Translations under genes and position numbers: made by a program
Notes under the pieces: model-generated
What the model was told of the DNA's origin: nothing
What the model saw: the letters and a program-made list of their open reading frames with translations, nothing else
Databases searched by the model: none
From: Chalara sp. BL73
Taxonomy: Eukaryota; Ascomycota; Leotiomycetes; Helotiales
Length of the DNA stretch: 64,000 bases
Assembly: GCA_918026815.1 (NCBI GenBank)
Contig: CAKJVC010000091.1
Coordinates: 1-64,000 of the forward strand
Direction: 5' to 3'
Part shown: positions 37,562 to 50,698 of the stretch, in pieces
Position numbering within the stretch: the stretch's first letter is position 1
Layout: the number at the start of each line of letters is the position of its first letter

Positions 37562-40500
37562 TTGCACTGTAAGCGTACAAAAAAAGCCAGAAAAAAAAAA
37601 CTAATCGAAAATAAAATAAACTGCCAAAAACGATTACTTGCAGTTTAACGGACTTATTACAACAGTAAAAGCTATATAAAAAACAACGAACAGCTAATAA
37701 CACGAAAATAACAAACTGCTAAAAGCAACGAACAGCCAATAAAACAGCAACAAACTGTTAGTCGAATTTACGAAATATACAAATTGCTATTTTAATTATA
37801 TTAACAAACTTCAACTCGAAAACTACTGTACAACAGTTTTTATATTTTATTTACAATACAGAAACTATTATACAACAGTTTTTTGCTTTTTTACTTCGAA
37901 CTTTACTAAACGTGTTTAATAAAAAACTAAGCGCAATTCGACATAAATTACATTAGCAAAACAAAGCGATTTGTAAAAACGCTTACGCAAAAAATATAGC
38001 AAAAATAATTTAAGTTATTCGAGCTATATATAATAAAAAAAAAAATAAAGTTTGTTTTAAAAAAAACAGTAGTAAAATATATATAAATAGTTTTTATATT
38101 TAAAACAAACGAAACGCTAAAAAAGTTATAAAACATCGAAAAGTAAAAAAAGCACAAAATAATATTTGCGAAAGTATTTTATATACTAACAATTTATATA
38201 AACTTTATAAACGACAAATATATAAAAAAATTCGATTTTATAAAAAAAAAATAAACAAATCTGCGATTTAAATACTTTAAATTTCGACTGCAAACTCGTC
38301 GCAAAAACTTAAACAAGCTTACAATATTTAAAATAAAATTAAGCGCAAGTATTTAAAACTTTTAAATTAAACTTAAAAAACTACAACGTTATATTACAAA
38401 TACCGAATTTATTTTAGCTACAGTTTTTAACAAAAGTCGACTGTTTAAATATTTATTTGCAAAATTGCTGTTAAACTATACAGTAATTCGCGTAACTTTA
38501 AACACTTAACTAAACTTAACTGTTTAAAATAAACTGTTTATTTTGCAAATTTAAAAAAATCAGTTTAAAGCAAATTGAATTAAAACTGCAGCAATTGCGA
38601 TTTAACAGTTTGCAAATCGCAAAATATATTTTAAAATTCGAAATACAAATTTTAAAACTAAAAAGCTAAAATGTTAACTATACAATAGTTGCAACTACTG
38701 ATTTTTTAACTGCAAATAAAAAAAAACTGTTAAAAATACAATTCGCGAAAAAAAACAAGTTTAGCGCTAATATCGTAAACAGTAAAACACTTAAAAACTA
38801 AAATATAAACATATAAAAAAAAAACATTACAAAGTTAAGTTAAACTTAAAAACGCTATTGTTAAATTCTAATTTAAAAAAGTTTATTTACAACTTAAAAA
38901 ACAAAAAAACAACTGCAATTTTTTTAAAAAACGCTTGTAAAATTTTTTATTTTTAATAAGCTTTAAATTTCGAAGTTTTTTTTTATATAATTAACTAACT
39001 TTACTTTTTTAAACGTTTTTTAATTAAAATACCGAAACGCAAAATAAAAGTTAAAAAAAAGCGGTTAAGTTTAAATTATATAAATACAGTTAAGTTATAA
39101 GTTAAAAGTAAAAAATCTTTTTTGTTGTTAAATATATTATATGTTTTTAAATTAAAAGTAAATTTTTTTTTTAAGTAAAAAAGTTTGTATAAAAAATTTT
39201 ACAAGTTTTTTTAATAATAAATGCATATAGTACAAAAAAAATAACTGTATAATTATTACAGCACGTTTTACAAATAAAGTTTATATAGTTTTTAATATTG
39301 TTAATAATTACAACAAAACGGCGTTTATAGCAAAAAATGCTTAATTAACAACTTTTTTTAAAGTAATTTTAAATTAACTTAAAAAACTTATTACAAACTT
39401 GCAAATTTGCTGTTGCGCTTTTTTTATAGCCGAAAAGTTAAACACGAATATAGTAAATAACTTAACTATAAACTGCAACGTTAAAACAACAGCTCGTTAT
39501 TAATTATATTACTAACAATTTGCATATTTCGAAAAAAAAGTAATTTGTAAATTTTATACAGTAACAACTTTAAAAAACAAAATTAAAGTTTTACTTTTTA
39601 ATTATATTTGTAAAGTTTATACTTTAATTAAATTAAAAAATCGTTTTAATTGTAAGTTAATACTATAAAAGCTTTATATTTTCGACTTAGTATTTGTAAA
39701 CGTATACAGACTTTTTTTTATTACAGCTCGCAAAAACAAATATTTCGCTAAAATAATTAACAACGCAATTCGCAAAATATAAATTTTAGTTATAAAAACA
39801 AAACGAAAAGTAGTTTTTAACTTTTAGTTTTAAAAAAAATAAGTAAAACTAAAGTTCGGCTGTAAAGTCGTAAATGTAAAGTTAAACAATACTACAAAAC
39901 TAAAAAAGTTTTTAAATAATTAGTACTAGCAAAACAGTATTCGATTATAATATACTGTTATTTTTAAATTATACTAAAACGGCATTATTGAAAAATATAT
40001 TTAAACAGTCGAAAACTTTGCAAAAACTATACTTAAAAAAGCAAGTTTATTTATAAAATTTTAAAATAAAACTGTAAAAACCGATACGTATTTACAAAAC
40101 TGTATTGCAACAAAACTAATAATTAACAATAAAAAATTTTTACTTAAAAAAGCTTATACAAGTAAAAAGCTTTTAATCGACTATATTCGCGTATAAAAAA
40201 ACAAGTGCTATTTATATATAAACTCGAAATTACTTTTTGTTAAAAAAAAGTATAACAAACTTATTAACAAAAGTCGTGTTAGCGTGTTTATAAATTACTG
40301 CTAAAATACAACTTATTAACTAAAAGTTTACGCGCTAAACTTAAAATATACAATTAAAACTAAAGTAATACGAATCGACAAAAACGTTAAAAAAAAAACA
40401 ATAAAACTAAAACTACAAAGCGCAAACAGCTTGCAAAGCACACTAAACTTGCTTTTAAACAAAGTTTTAAAAAAGCGCTTTTTTAGTACTAGTACAGCAA

Positions 40501-42740
40501 AAAAAAAAACTACTTTTTAAACTGTTAATTTAAAGTTAATATTTAAAATTATAAACAATTTCGAAATTCAAATATTAACAACAATTAAGTTTGTAAAAAA
40601 CAGCGAACTCGCTGTAAAAATTTAAAAAATTTTTACAGCTAAACTAATTACAGTCGAGCTTTTTAACAAAACAAACAGCGAGCTACTTAGTAAAAAGTTA
40701 ACGATTTTAAAGTTCGAATTTAAGTTTTTATTAAATACGTTTAACGAGCTAATTACTAAACATGTTTAACAAAATACTGCTTTAACGTTATAAACTAAAA
40801 TAACTGTTAAAACTAAGTTGAAGTTACTTTAAAATAAATTATTAAACTCGAAGCTTTTTTAATTTTTTTAGTTTAGCTTAAAAAATCAAACTGAACTTGT
40901 TTGTAAAAAATACTTTTTACAAAAACGCAATAAAAACTAAACAGTCGAAAATAATAACGAAAAGCCTGCAAAAAAAATGTTTAAAATTATACTAATATTT
41001 GTAACGAACAATTTTTTTGCTAACTTTTTTTCGATCGAGTTAAACAAATTAGCATTAGCTAATACTATTATTAGCAAAATTTTTATTTTTGCAAATTACA
41101 AGCAAGCTGTAAATAACTTTAATTACAAACTGTAATAGCAAAAAGCTATAAAAATAAAACTTGTTTTTTTTGCTGTTAACGAAACTTAAAAAAAAAAACT
41201 TAAGCTAAAAAACTGTAACGAAGTTTTTACTAAATAAGTTTTTACTGTTAAAACAATTTTAAAAAAATTAGTAAAACGTTTTAAAACTAAACTAGTTGCT
41301 TAAAAATTTTCGCAAATTTACAAGTAAAACTATTTTAAAACTTTTGTATTAATAGTTTAAATAAACACGTTACGGATTTTGCTAGTTATAGTCGCAGTTA
41401 AAAACTTAAAATATTACTATTTTAACATTAAAAACGCTTTTACTAAGTTTACTTTTTAAAAAAAATTTATTTAGCAAAGCTTAACAGTATAACAGTTCGC
41501 GATAAATACATTTTACATATATTACAAAACTTTTATAAACTAAAACAAACCGTAAAAAACTAAAACTTGTTTTACAAATTTTTTTTGTTTACAAAAAGTT
41601 TCGTTTAAAATTTAATAAACTTATACTTGTTTATACACGCAAAGCTCGGCTTAATTTTACTTGTTTATATTAACGATATAGTATTTGCAGTTTTTCGAAT
41701 AACCGACATCGAATAGTTCGACAATTATTTTTTTTCGCGATTTACAGCTAAAAACTTAAAAAAAATCAAAAAATTTTTAAATATACAAATTACTTAAAAC
41801 TAAAAAACAAAAAAACTGTAAATTAATTAAAAACAGTATTTAAACGCTGTTTTGAACTGTTACGAATTTACGCACAGCATTTACAAAAAAAAGTATACTT
41901 TTATCGAAAACTACAACAATTTACAGCTCGCAAAACTTAAAAACTAACAAATCGACGCTAACGAATACTAATAAGTTATAAATAGTTTAATATACAGTAT
42001 AGTTTATATTTGTTTAAACAAAGTTTTTAGCTTTAAAAAACTTAGCTAGTTTATAAAAAATTCTGCAAATTACTATAATAACGCATTTAAAAAACTTATA
42101 CGATATTTACAAACTACTATAATACAAAAAATGCGCTACAAGTCCGAAAAAAATCGCAACTTAGTACTTTATTTAAACGCAAATTAAACAAAAAACAAAA
42201 CGAACTGTAAAAGCATTTTAAACAACATTGTTATATTTTACAAAAAGTTTGTTTTTTAGCGAAGTATAAAACAAATTTCAATAGCTGTATTTAGCACAAA
42301 ATCAAAGTACGTTGTAATAGTTATATGTACTAAAACAAGCTAGTAGCTAGCACAGATTTTCCGTAACATAAAATACGCAAAGTATATTGAAAAACTATTA
42401 CAAACCGTAAAAATTTTCGAGAACAATTAAAAAGCGCTAACTTTAGTTAAAAACCTTTATTTGCACGAACGCTTAAAATATATCGATATTTGCTATTATT
42501 ATATTTGTAACTTGTTTAAAAAAAAACAAATACAAGTAATATACATGCTTACAGAATTTATAGCAGCGAACGGACTAACAAAGCTTTTTAAGTGCGTTGC
42601 TTTTAAAAAGTACTGTCGCTTATTAAAGCTAATAAAAAAAAAAGCGGCTTTTTGCTCGAAGAAAAAAAGCTAAAGTTAAGTAAAAGTAAAAAAGCAGTAA
42701 AAGAATAGTAAAAACTAAGTATATGCTTTATTACAAGTGT
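37562..42740 (+). pseudogene. F gag-pol remnant (Copia)
   Basis: Heavily stopped. The 5' two thirds (gag, protease, integrase) cannot be read domain by domain. The RT is clear: SQ.Y...ETFA...R region at 41290-41370, IKNAFTKFTF at about 41428-41458 and the catalytic box LILLVYINDIVFAVF at 41651-41695 (YVDD changed to YIND). RNase H-like sequence follows to about 42100. The C-terminal end is an open 70-codon stretch at 42461-42673 (ERLKYIDICYYYI, QVIYMLTEFIAANGLTKLFK), the typical Copia KHIDIRYHYI...ADGLTK segment. An open minus frame at 37948-38157 is a shadow. Confidence 0.85.
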
Positions 42741-42752
42741 GCTAAATAAAAG

Positions 42753-42954
42753 TGTTAAAAATTAGTAGTGTAGCTTACTTGTAAAGCATAAGCTATACTT
42801 TATGTAATAGTTTAGTTATTAGTGAAAAGGCCAAACCCTTTTTACTGAGCAACCTTTAAATTGCTCTACAATTAAGTCAATTTATTCTTCTTGAACCACT
42901 GCACTTGGGCAGACTTTGCGTACAGCACAAGCTTCCATTAATACCCTTTTAATA
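42753..42954 (+). repeat. 3' LTR of F (202 bp)
   Basis: The inner left end is mutated (TGTTAAAAATTAGTAG) and the outer right end is intact (CACTTGGGCAGACTTTGCG). Mirror image of the pattern in the 5' LTR. Confidence 0.92.
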
Positions 42955-43064
42955 TAAGCTAATATTTTTTAAAAAAAACTATTAAAAAAAACGTTAAACT
43001 TACTGCAAAAAAACAAAAATAAACTTAAAACTACTACAGGTAAATGTTTGTAAAAAAATTGCAC

Positions 43065-43116
43065 GTAAGTTTTAATTTTTTAAAAAATTTAAAAGTTTTT
43101 GCTAATTTAATTGTAG
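43065..43116 (+). other. Intron of the hAT gene, copy c (52 bp)
   Basis: Donor GTAAGT, branch GCTAAT at about 43101, acceptor TTGTAG. Position equals the introns in copies a and b. Confidence 0.6.
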
Positions 43117-43829
43117 TAAAATTTAAAAAAATCAAAAAATATATCATTTTACTAGTAATTATATTACACATTATAAATATTCGCATTTTTTTATTAATAT
43201 ACAAACTATATTAAATAAATCAGAATTAAGTAAATTAAATATATATTATTTATATTAATTTAATGCTAATGTATTAATAAAGGCCGATTTAAAAAAAGCT
43301 AGTTAAACTTCGACTATAAACAATTACTTTAACAAAACTCGAATACTTAAAAGACTTAAATCGCTTACTTTTAATACAATCGAATTTAAAAATTACTTTT
43401 AAATTTTATTATATTAAATAATATATTTTTTCGAGCAGTATTAAGTAAAATTTTTAAAACTTTATTAAACTATTTATTATTGTAAGTTTATTATATATAT
43501 TAATTTTAAATTTTAAATTTTAAATTACTAATTAATTAATTTTAGAAATATTCCGCATTTTTATTATAAAGTTTTAAAAAATAATTTAAATTTTTTGTTT
43601 TTACTTAAACAAGAAATTATAAAAAAAGTTTACAAAACTAAATAAAAAATAACGAAAGTTTTTTTATTACTTTAAACACTTGGACAGCTATAAATTAGAA
43701 CTTTTATTTAAAAGTAACTTTGTAAGTTTTTATTTAATATTTTGTAATAATTACTAATAAATGATTAAACACTTTATTAATAAAAACTTTAAATTAAAGT
43801 TTTATTATTTAGCAGTGTGATAAAAAATT

Positions 43830-43950
43830 GAGTAGTGTGAGTATTAAGCCTACTACTTATACTCAACTCAACTCTATTATACTACTACTTATAATCATGA
43901 GTAGTTATTCAAGACTAATCAATAAGAAGTTTGAGTAATTGAGTAGTACT
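43830..43950. repeat. Left subterminal repeats of D1 (ACTCAACT type)
   Basis: Several ACTCAACTC, GAGTAGT and ACTACTTAT units directly inside the terminus, in both orientations. The same motif class is found in 31465-31585. Confidence 0.65.
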
Positions 43951-43993
43951 AAAATTAGAAAGCGGTAAGCCTAAAAAGGAAAGCGGTAAAAGG

Positions 43994-44007
43994 TTTTGCC
44001 GGCAAAA
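43994..44007. promoter_or_regulatory. TTTTGCCGGCAAAA palindrome in D1
   Basis: Perfect 14-bp palindrome preceded by two AGCGGTAA-type repeats at 43960 and 43982. Shared with hAT copies b and c. Confidence 0.4.
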
Positions 44008-44019
44008 AACCGAATTTTC

Positions 44020-44181
44020 TGTCACGATCATGAATCATGTGACTTAAAAAGCTTGGCATGTTATGTGATGACTTTTTATTTCTATTATAGTCGACAATTG
44101 CCTTTTCTTTTTAGTTTAGTATTTTGTAATAGAACCACTTTATTAGCCGTTTCAACAAGCCAAAGAATTGGCTTTGTAATA
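44020..44181 (+). repeat. Probable solo LTR of an A-related family inside D1
   Basis: Starts TGTCACGATCATG and contains TTTTTAGTTTAGTATTTTG, then ACCACTTTATTAGCC and TTTCAACAAGCC, in the same order as in the LTRs of A (44280-44471). The end at TGTAATA is inferred from the alignment with CGTGACA. I see no target duplication, so it may be an old, rearranged copy. The short open frame over it has no meaning. Confidence 0.5.
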
Positions 44182-44279
44182 AAATATATTAATATTTAAA
44201 CTATATAATTTTTTTTTAAAACTATTCAAACTACTCATAAGTAGTCAAAATTTACTACTCAACTCAACTCAAAGCTTTG

Positions 44280-44471
44280 TGTCACGCTCCTCAATATCGC
44301 ACCAGACGCCCATTGGTTCGCTTACCAGCTCGCCTATAGTGGTCACGTGGTCACGGTCTTGATATCAGGGATGCCACAGCAACAGCTACACTTTTCCTCC
44401 TTAGTTTAGTATTTTCGTATTAAAGCACTTATTATACGCCTTAACAAGCTCATAAAATCGTAATCGTGACA
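44280..44471 (+). repeat. 5' LTR of A (192 bp)
   Basis: TGTCACGCTCC...CGTGACA. Outer left part intact (CACCAGACGCCCATTGG), inner right part mutated (CATAAAATCGTAATCG). Confidence 0.93.
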
Positions 44472-44473
44472 TT

Positions 44474-44483
44474 ATACTAAACT
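44474..44483 (+). promoter_or_regulatory. Candidate self-priming site of A
   Basis: ATACTAAACT starts two bases after the LTR. It is the exact complement of AGTTTAGTAT at 44403-44412 inside the LTR. In Tf1-type Gypsy elements the 5' end of the RNA folds back on such a site to prime reverse transcription. The same pair occurs in B. Confidence 0.5.
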
Positions 44484-45007
44484 TAACTAACTTTTATTTT
44501 TGCGAAAGAACTAAAACTACTTTTTTTTAAGCGTGCAAAGCTTACGCTTAGCGTATTGTTTTAGTACAACTCGAAAAGCTTTTACTGCTACCGATTTACT
44601 AATTATTAATTACTAATACTGTTTACTTGCGATTTACTAAATATAGCACGTTTTTCAAATAACGAAACTTTAGCGTTTCGAGTTAACGATGACTTTTTTA
44701 ACAACAATTTACTTAACAATAACTTTTTTAAAAAAAAATTTATAATGTTCGACTAGTTAAATACAGCTTTAAAATTAATTCGATTTTTAAATTGCAAAAC
44801 TTTTAAAAATATAACAAATTTAAATGTAAAAAACTTGTTTGCAACCGCAAAGCAAGTTAAACATACAATAAAAAATTAAAAAGTAAAAATTGTAAAATTA
44901 AAAAAACAAATAACAATTTTAATTGTTACTATAGCTAACAATAAAACGGTTATTGTATACTTAAAACGCTTTAAAACTTTGTTAGTTGCAGCTGAAATTG
45001 CTACTAA

Positions 45008-45191
45008 TGTCACGATCACGATCCTATGGCCTGTAGAGGCGCTGAATAGGTGCTTCAATTACGAGAATACTAAACTAAGGAGGAAAGGTGTAGCTGTGGG
45101 TGTGGCATCCCTTATAAGTAAAACCATGATCACGTGACCCACATTGGCGAACTGGTAAGCGAACCAATGAGCATTATTAAGAAGCGTGACA
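45008..45191 (-). repeat. 3' LTR of B (184 bp)
   Basis: TGTCACGATCACG at the left, GCGTGACA at the right. Outer left part keeps CTGTAGAGGCGCTGAATAGG. The inner right part has changes such as AAGAAG for GAGGAG. Confidence 0.93.
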
Positions 45192-45199
45192 ATACCCTT

Positions 45200-48100
45200 T
45201 TCTCCAAATAAGCTCGCTTTTAAGCTTGAAACTCGTAACTTGATATTTTTTTTTTACGGCTTGTTACGGCTATACTTTTTTTTAATAACGCTTTACTTTA
45301 CTCGTAACTGATCTGCAAATTAGCGTGGCTTATTGTTATTTTTTTTCGGTTCTGGATATTTATTACGTTCAGCACATTCGAGCTAATACGCAAAGTTTTT
45401 TAGTAAGCTAGATTTGTTAAGATTGTTGTTGTAAAAGCTTTTAAGTACTAATAAGCTATTTGCTAAAACAGCCGTAAAGTACTATTCAGAGTTGTTATTT
45501 TATTTTTTTTATTTAATGCGGTATTTCAGCGTTTTATTAACACGACGTACAGTTAATACTTTTTGAACTTCGTACTTTTTAGTGTTATTTAATATAATAA
45601 GCAGTAAATCAAGGTTTTTTTAGCTAAGTAGTAAGTTGTTAGCGGCTTTTCGAAGTTTTTTAGCATAAAATACAGAGTATACGCGCATAAAATCCGGTAG
45701 CTTTAACTTGTACGAGTAGTTTATTTGTTTTATAATTTCGAACGAGCTTTTTATTTAATTTGCAAGTTTGCGGCTTGGCCGATGATTTTTTTAATGCTTT
45801 GTAGTAATTTATACGAAATCGCTTACTCCGAAATTAAGCTTTCGTCGATGCTTGTTAGTTTGTTTAGCGTATCGTTTTTGCAAACGAACTATATTACTAC
45901 GAGCCGATTTTCAAAAATTATAAATACAGGTCATTAATGCTTTTGCTTTTTTTTTATTAAGCTTTTTTTTAAGCGTAAGTTTTTTTTTTAGTTTTGCTTT
46001 TACAAACGTTTTTTAATCGAATAACGTACGCGTTTTATAACTACGTTTTGTAAAAAAAAAAAATTGCTTTGTAGTTTTATACTACAACGAAGCTTGCTAA
46101 AAGTCAATAATAGCTACTTATCGATCCTAATTATTTTAATAGTGGTTTATATAAAAGCGTAAGCGCTAATTAAAGTACTAATTTACGATTTTAGTTTAGC
46201 CGTTTGTTTACGAGTAATTTGCCGTTAAAAATTGTAATTTAATTTGTAGCTTAGTACAAAACTCGTTTTAGAAATCAAATATAAACTGCAGTTTTTAATT
46301 CGACGTAATAAAATTAAAAATTTCGGTATAGTATATAACATATAATAAAAACAACAGTACTAGTTTTTTACCTGTAATTGTATCGCGAACAGAAATAGTA
46401 ATCGGTTTTTTGCTTAGTCGATTTACAAATATTGCTACTATATTAAACTCGCTTTTGCTTTTAAAGCATTTTTTAAAGTTAACTGTAATATACTGCTATA
46501 GCCGATTAAGTATTAGCAGCTAGTATAGCAAACTAAGCTTTTTATTTCGAGAAACGTGCGAACGTCGGCAAATATAGCAATTGTCGCAATAGCGAGCAAT
46601 ATTACTTGCTTGGCTTAGCTAGTAGTATCGGCTGCGAATAAACTTATTTAGTTTTATACGTTTTAAATGTTTCGTTAATAGCTGATCGTAAGCTTTTTGT
46701 ATTACAGTTGTTCGTAAAAACATGTTTATAGTTAGTATTACGTTAAGCATATACAGTTTTTTATGCTGTAGCAATAAGCTATTTTAAAGCATTTACGTAT
46801 TTTCTAATTCAGCTCGAGCTTTTGTATGTAGATTTTTAATGTTAGTAACAGTTTTATTAACTAACAGCAATTTGTCGGTAAATTGTAAACTGTTGTACTT
46901 TTCTGGAAGCACTTTATTGCTTTCGATCGGTGCAAGTTTTAGTTTAAGCTTAAAATTTTTGACTATTTCCGAGTTTAGTTTAGCTTTCGGAATTATTATT
47001 TGCGTGCAGTGTTTAGCAATTGCTTGCTTTTAAGCTTTTACGTTTTTTGATCGACGGCTAAAAGCGTCAGTTCGCTAATTTGCTTTTTTTTCGCAATATA
47101 TAAACTTGAAATTGTATTGTAACAATAGTTTTGTTTATCGAGCTTAACGCGCTAATAGCTTTTTTGTTGTTATAAAACATTTTAAAATTCGGTAATTAGA
47201 ATAAATTAAAAATAAAGTTTTTGTTTGTAATTTTTGCAGTTCGAGCTGCTATTAATTTAACGCTCGTATAATAACTAGCATTTTTTTGTTATAAATGTCG
47301 TAATTCAGCTTAGCAGCTTGTATTGTTTTCGTGAAAAACGCTATAAAGTGCTAAAGTTTTAAATTAAAGTTTTGTTGTAATAAAACACTAGCTGCTACTT
47401 TATTCGACGTATTAGTTTTTAGTATAATTTGTAATTTTGGCTTATAATAGCGTAATATCGAAAAATTAATTAAAACATGTTTTAATGCTTCGAATGCTTT
47501 TTTACAATTAGTACTTTATAAATACGGTATATTTTTGACTATTAAGCAATATAACGGCTTTGCAATACGCTCGTAATTTTTAATAAACTGTTTATAAAAA
47601 TTGTAAAACTTTAAAAACGATTGCACGCTTTTTACAGCAGTAAAAAGTTGTTAATTTTTAATTACTTCGATTTTTTAAAAGTTTGTTGTAACGTTTTTAG
47701 TTAAAATAATAAACTTTAAATATTTAGTACTGCTAACGCTAAATTCTGATTTTTTAATATTAACTTGTAAACTAGCTTTACGTAACTGTTTTAGTACTTG
47801 TTTTATATATTGCTTATACTCGCGAAAATTTAACGAGTAAATTAAAATATTATTTAAATATATTGTGCAAAATACGTCGAAATAGTCGAACAAAATATTA
47901 TTTATATAATACTAATATATAACAAGCTTATTTGTTAGTTTTTTAAACAAAACTTTGTATTTGTAAGTTTTGTAACGAGTTCGAAACGTTGTTAGTTTTT
48001 TTGAATTAAAATTTATACGAATTTGGTAAAATGTTTGCTTAATATTTAATTTAGTAAAAATTTTAATTTTTGAAATTCGAGCTAACGTTTTTTTAATTAG

Positions 48101-50690
48101 TAGTAATAAGTATCGATTTTTTTTTGTAAAATTGTTTAGCTTACAAAAATCAATACAAAACCGTAAGTTTTCGTTAAGTTTTTGTACAAATAATACAAAA
48201 GCAGCGAAAAGTGTTTAACTAGTTTTTATAAAACTTTTGTTTAAATTTTCGATTAAAAACCGTTTAATTTTTTTTAATTTCTGTGTAAACTGTTAATGTA
48301 ATAAATTATAACTTAAGCTTTTTTTGCTATTTGAATTTTTAAGTTTAATTTTGTAATTATACGGCCGATAAAACAGCAACTTATTAAAAACTATTTTCGA
48401 AAAAACGTTAGCGTAGTATCGATATTTTTTCGGCAAAATACGTCGCAATTACTGTATTTTTGTTTTTTCAGTTTGTTGTTTATTAAACTCGAATTTAGCA
48501 ATTTTGCGTTTTTTTAAAATTTCGTCGATTTTGTACAAACTAGTAGCAAAAAGCACGTTTTTTTTTTGCTGTAAACTAATATAAAATTTAACAGCAGAAA
48601 CGCTGCAAATATCGATAGTTAGTTTTTGTTTCGAAAATTGAATAAACTAATATTTACAAGTTGTTACAAATTGTTAGCTTTTTAACTCGCTTTTTATTAC
48701 TTTGTATTGTTTTTGTTAATTTTTTTGCTATAAGCTAATGCTCGACTGCTGTAATAGCTTTTTCGATTTTTAAAAATTTTTGTATAATTAATTTCGCCGA
48801 GTAGCATTTAATTAGTGTATTAAATTAAGTTTTGTAATTAAATTTTTTTGTTTAACTGTAATAATTCGATTTTAAACTTAATTTGCAAATCGATTTTTTA
48901 GCTATATTGATTAATAGTTTTCGCAATTAATAAAGATTTTGCTGTTAGCCGCTTATTTTTTGCTTAGTATTATATTTTTGTTTTTTAGCTTAGTAATAAG
49001 TATCGGCACTTTTTTTTGAAAATATTAATTTATCGTTAAATTAATAACAAGAATGTAAAAAAAAGTAATACTGTTTTTATTATTGTATTTATATATAGTA
49101 CTAAATGTTAAAAAAGCATGTAAACTAGTATTTAAATACTTGTAAACTAAATTAGCAAGATTTGTATTAATAAACAATAAATTGTTTACTTTTGTATTAA
49201 TAAGTGTTGTAGTTTAAATACTAATTCTATTTTGATTAATTACGCAAAAAAAAATAAAGTTTTGTTTTTTAAACAATTGACTTAAATTAATGTTACTAAT
49301 ATTAACGTCGCTTATTTTTAAAAAAAAGTTTTGTTTTAAAAATCGGCTTTTTTCGATTTTTTAATTTATTGCTTCGACACTTTTTTAATTGTTGTTACTG
49401 CTAATTTTAAAAATTGAAAATAATTTTTCGAAATATAACTAAACGTTTTGCAATAAAAACACACTTTATTTATATATTCTTGTCGGCGAGCTGCGTTAAC
49501 AAACGAAAGTACTAGTCGAAAAAGTTTAATTTTCGAAGTAATAATTGTTTTTACAGCTTTAAATAACTAGCTAAACAATCGAGTATTTACTGCTGTTGCT
49601 AAAACTACAAACAGTACAGCTTTTGCTTTTTAAAAACGATCAATACGTTTTTTAATTTTTTTGAAACTTTAATCGAGCAATAAATATTAATTAGCGAAAG
49701 TTTTGCAAGTATTAAAGCTATTAAGCATAAAAAAAATTGCGGTTTAAAGTTTTATTGTAAGTTTGTTGTATAAATTAAGCTTTTAGTCGTTTTTAAAAAT
49801 TTAAGCAATATTAGCAAAGTGCAAAAACTAAATATAAAATTCGAAAAAAAACTGTAAACTTTTTATTGTAAACTGTCGATAATTGTTGCGAGTGTTTTGA
49901 ACTTTATAAAAATCGGTGTAAATATTTAACAAATGCTAAATTATTTTTTAAGCTAAAACGAACTTGTTTGTAGTTTTTGATTTGTATTAAGCTCGTAAAT
50001 GCTTTTAAGTATTTTTATTAATACAGCTATACAAATAACTTATTTTAGCTCGTTTTATAACAAAATAGTCGGCATTAACTTCAAATTTGTTTTTAATTTG
50101 AATTTTCTAGTTTTCGAAACTAGTACTATTTATTAAAAAGTTAGGATTAAAGATTTTTTTTAATAAAACTAGTTTAGCAGCAATTTTAGCTGCAGCTAAC
50201 AAAGCTTTAAAGCGTTCCAAATGTACAATAACCGCTTTATTGTTAGCTATAGTAGCAGTTAAAATTGTTGCTTGTTTTTTCAATTTCACAATTCTTGCTT
50301 TTCAATTTTTTATTGTGTGCTTAGCTTGTTTTGCGGTTGCGAGCAAGCTTTTTACACTTAAATCTGTTATGTTTTTAAGAATTTTGCAATTCAGGAATCG
50401 AGTCAATTCTAAAACTGTATTTAGCTGGCTAAACGCTATAAAATTTTTTTTAAGAAAGTTATCGTTAAGTAAGTTGTCGTTAAAAAAATTATTGTTAGCT
50501 CGAAACGCTGAAACTTTGTTATTTAAAAAGCGTGCTATTTTCAGTAAATCGCGAGTAGGCGGTATTAGTAATTAATAATCAGTAAATCGGTAGCAATAAA
50601 AGCTTTTCGAGTTGTGCTAAAGCAATACGCTAAGCGTAGGCTTTGCACGCTCGAAAAAAAAGTAGTTTTGGTTTTTTCGCAAAAATAAAA
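45200..50690 (-). pseudogene. B gag-pol remnant (minus)
   Basis: Read from right to left. Gag begins below 50690; the open 60-codon stretch 50107-50289 (TATIANNKAVIVHLERFKAL) is real gag sequence matching A. The gag continues with a region like KISYLYSCINKN (about 50000). The zinc knuckle CFYCKTFSYISKNY is at 49420-49461. RT: open stretch 47675-47893 with YLNNILIYS, VLKQLRKASLQVNIKK and STKYLKFII. RNase H and integrase follow at about 47550-45800 and a chromodomain at about 45440-45600 (KKYEVQKVLTVRRVNKTLKY). Plus-strand frames at 45725, 46839 and 50240 are shadows. Non-functional: YxDD has become YLNN and stops are frequent. Confidence 0.87.
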
Positions 50691-50698
50691 GTTGACTG

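Larger units (their letters stand above)
37344..42954 (+). mobile_element. Complete Ty1/Copia retrotransposon 'F' (5,611 bp)
   Basis: Two 202-bp LTRs (37344-37545 and 42753-42954) start TGTTGAGAATTGG or its mutated form, a beginning common in Copia elements. They are flanked by a 5-bp duplication TAAGC (37339-37343, 42955-42959). The primer-binding site follows the left LTR. The interior carries Copia RT and RNase H motifs on the + strand, at the 3' end of the element as expected for the order gag-protease-integrase-RT-RNase H. It lies in exon 1 of hAT copy c. Confidence 0.92.

Noticed and set aside
43996..44199. 67-codon open frame inside D1
   Set aside because: Lies over a sequence that aligns with the LTRs of A; an LTR does not code.
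45725..47033. Plus-strand open frames in B (45725-45937, 46839-47033)
   Set aside because: B is coded on the minus strand here (integrase and RNase H); these are shadows.
50240..50575. 111-codon + frame
   Set aside because: Antisense shadow of the gag region of B, whose real frame is on the minus strand (50107-50289).
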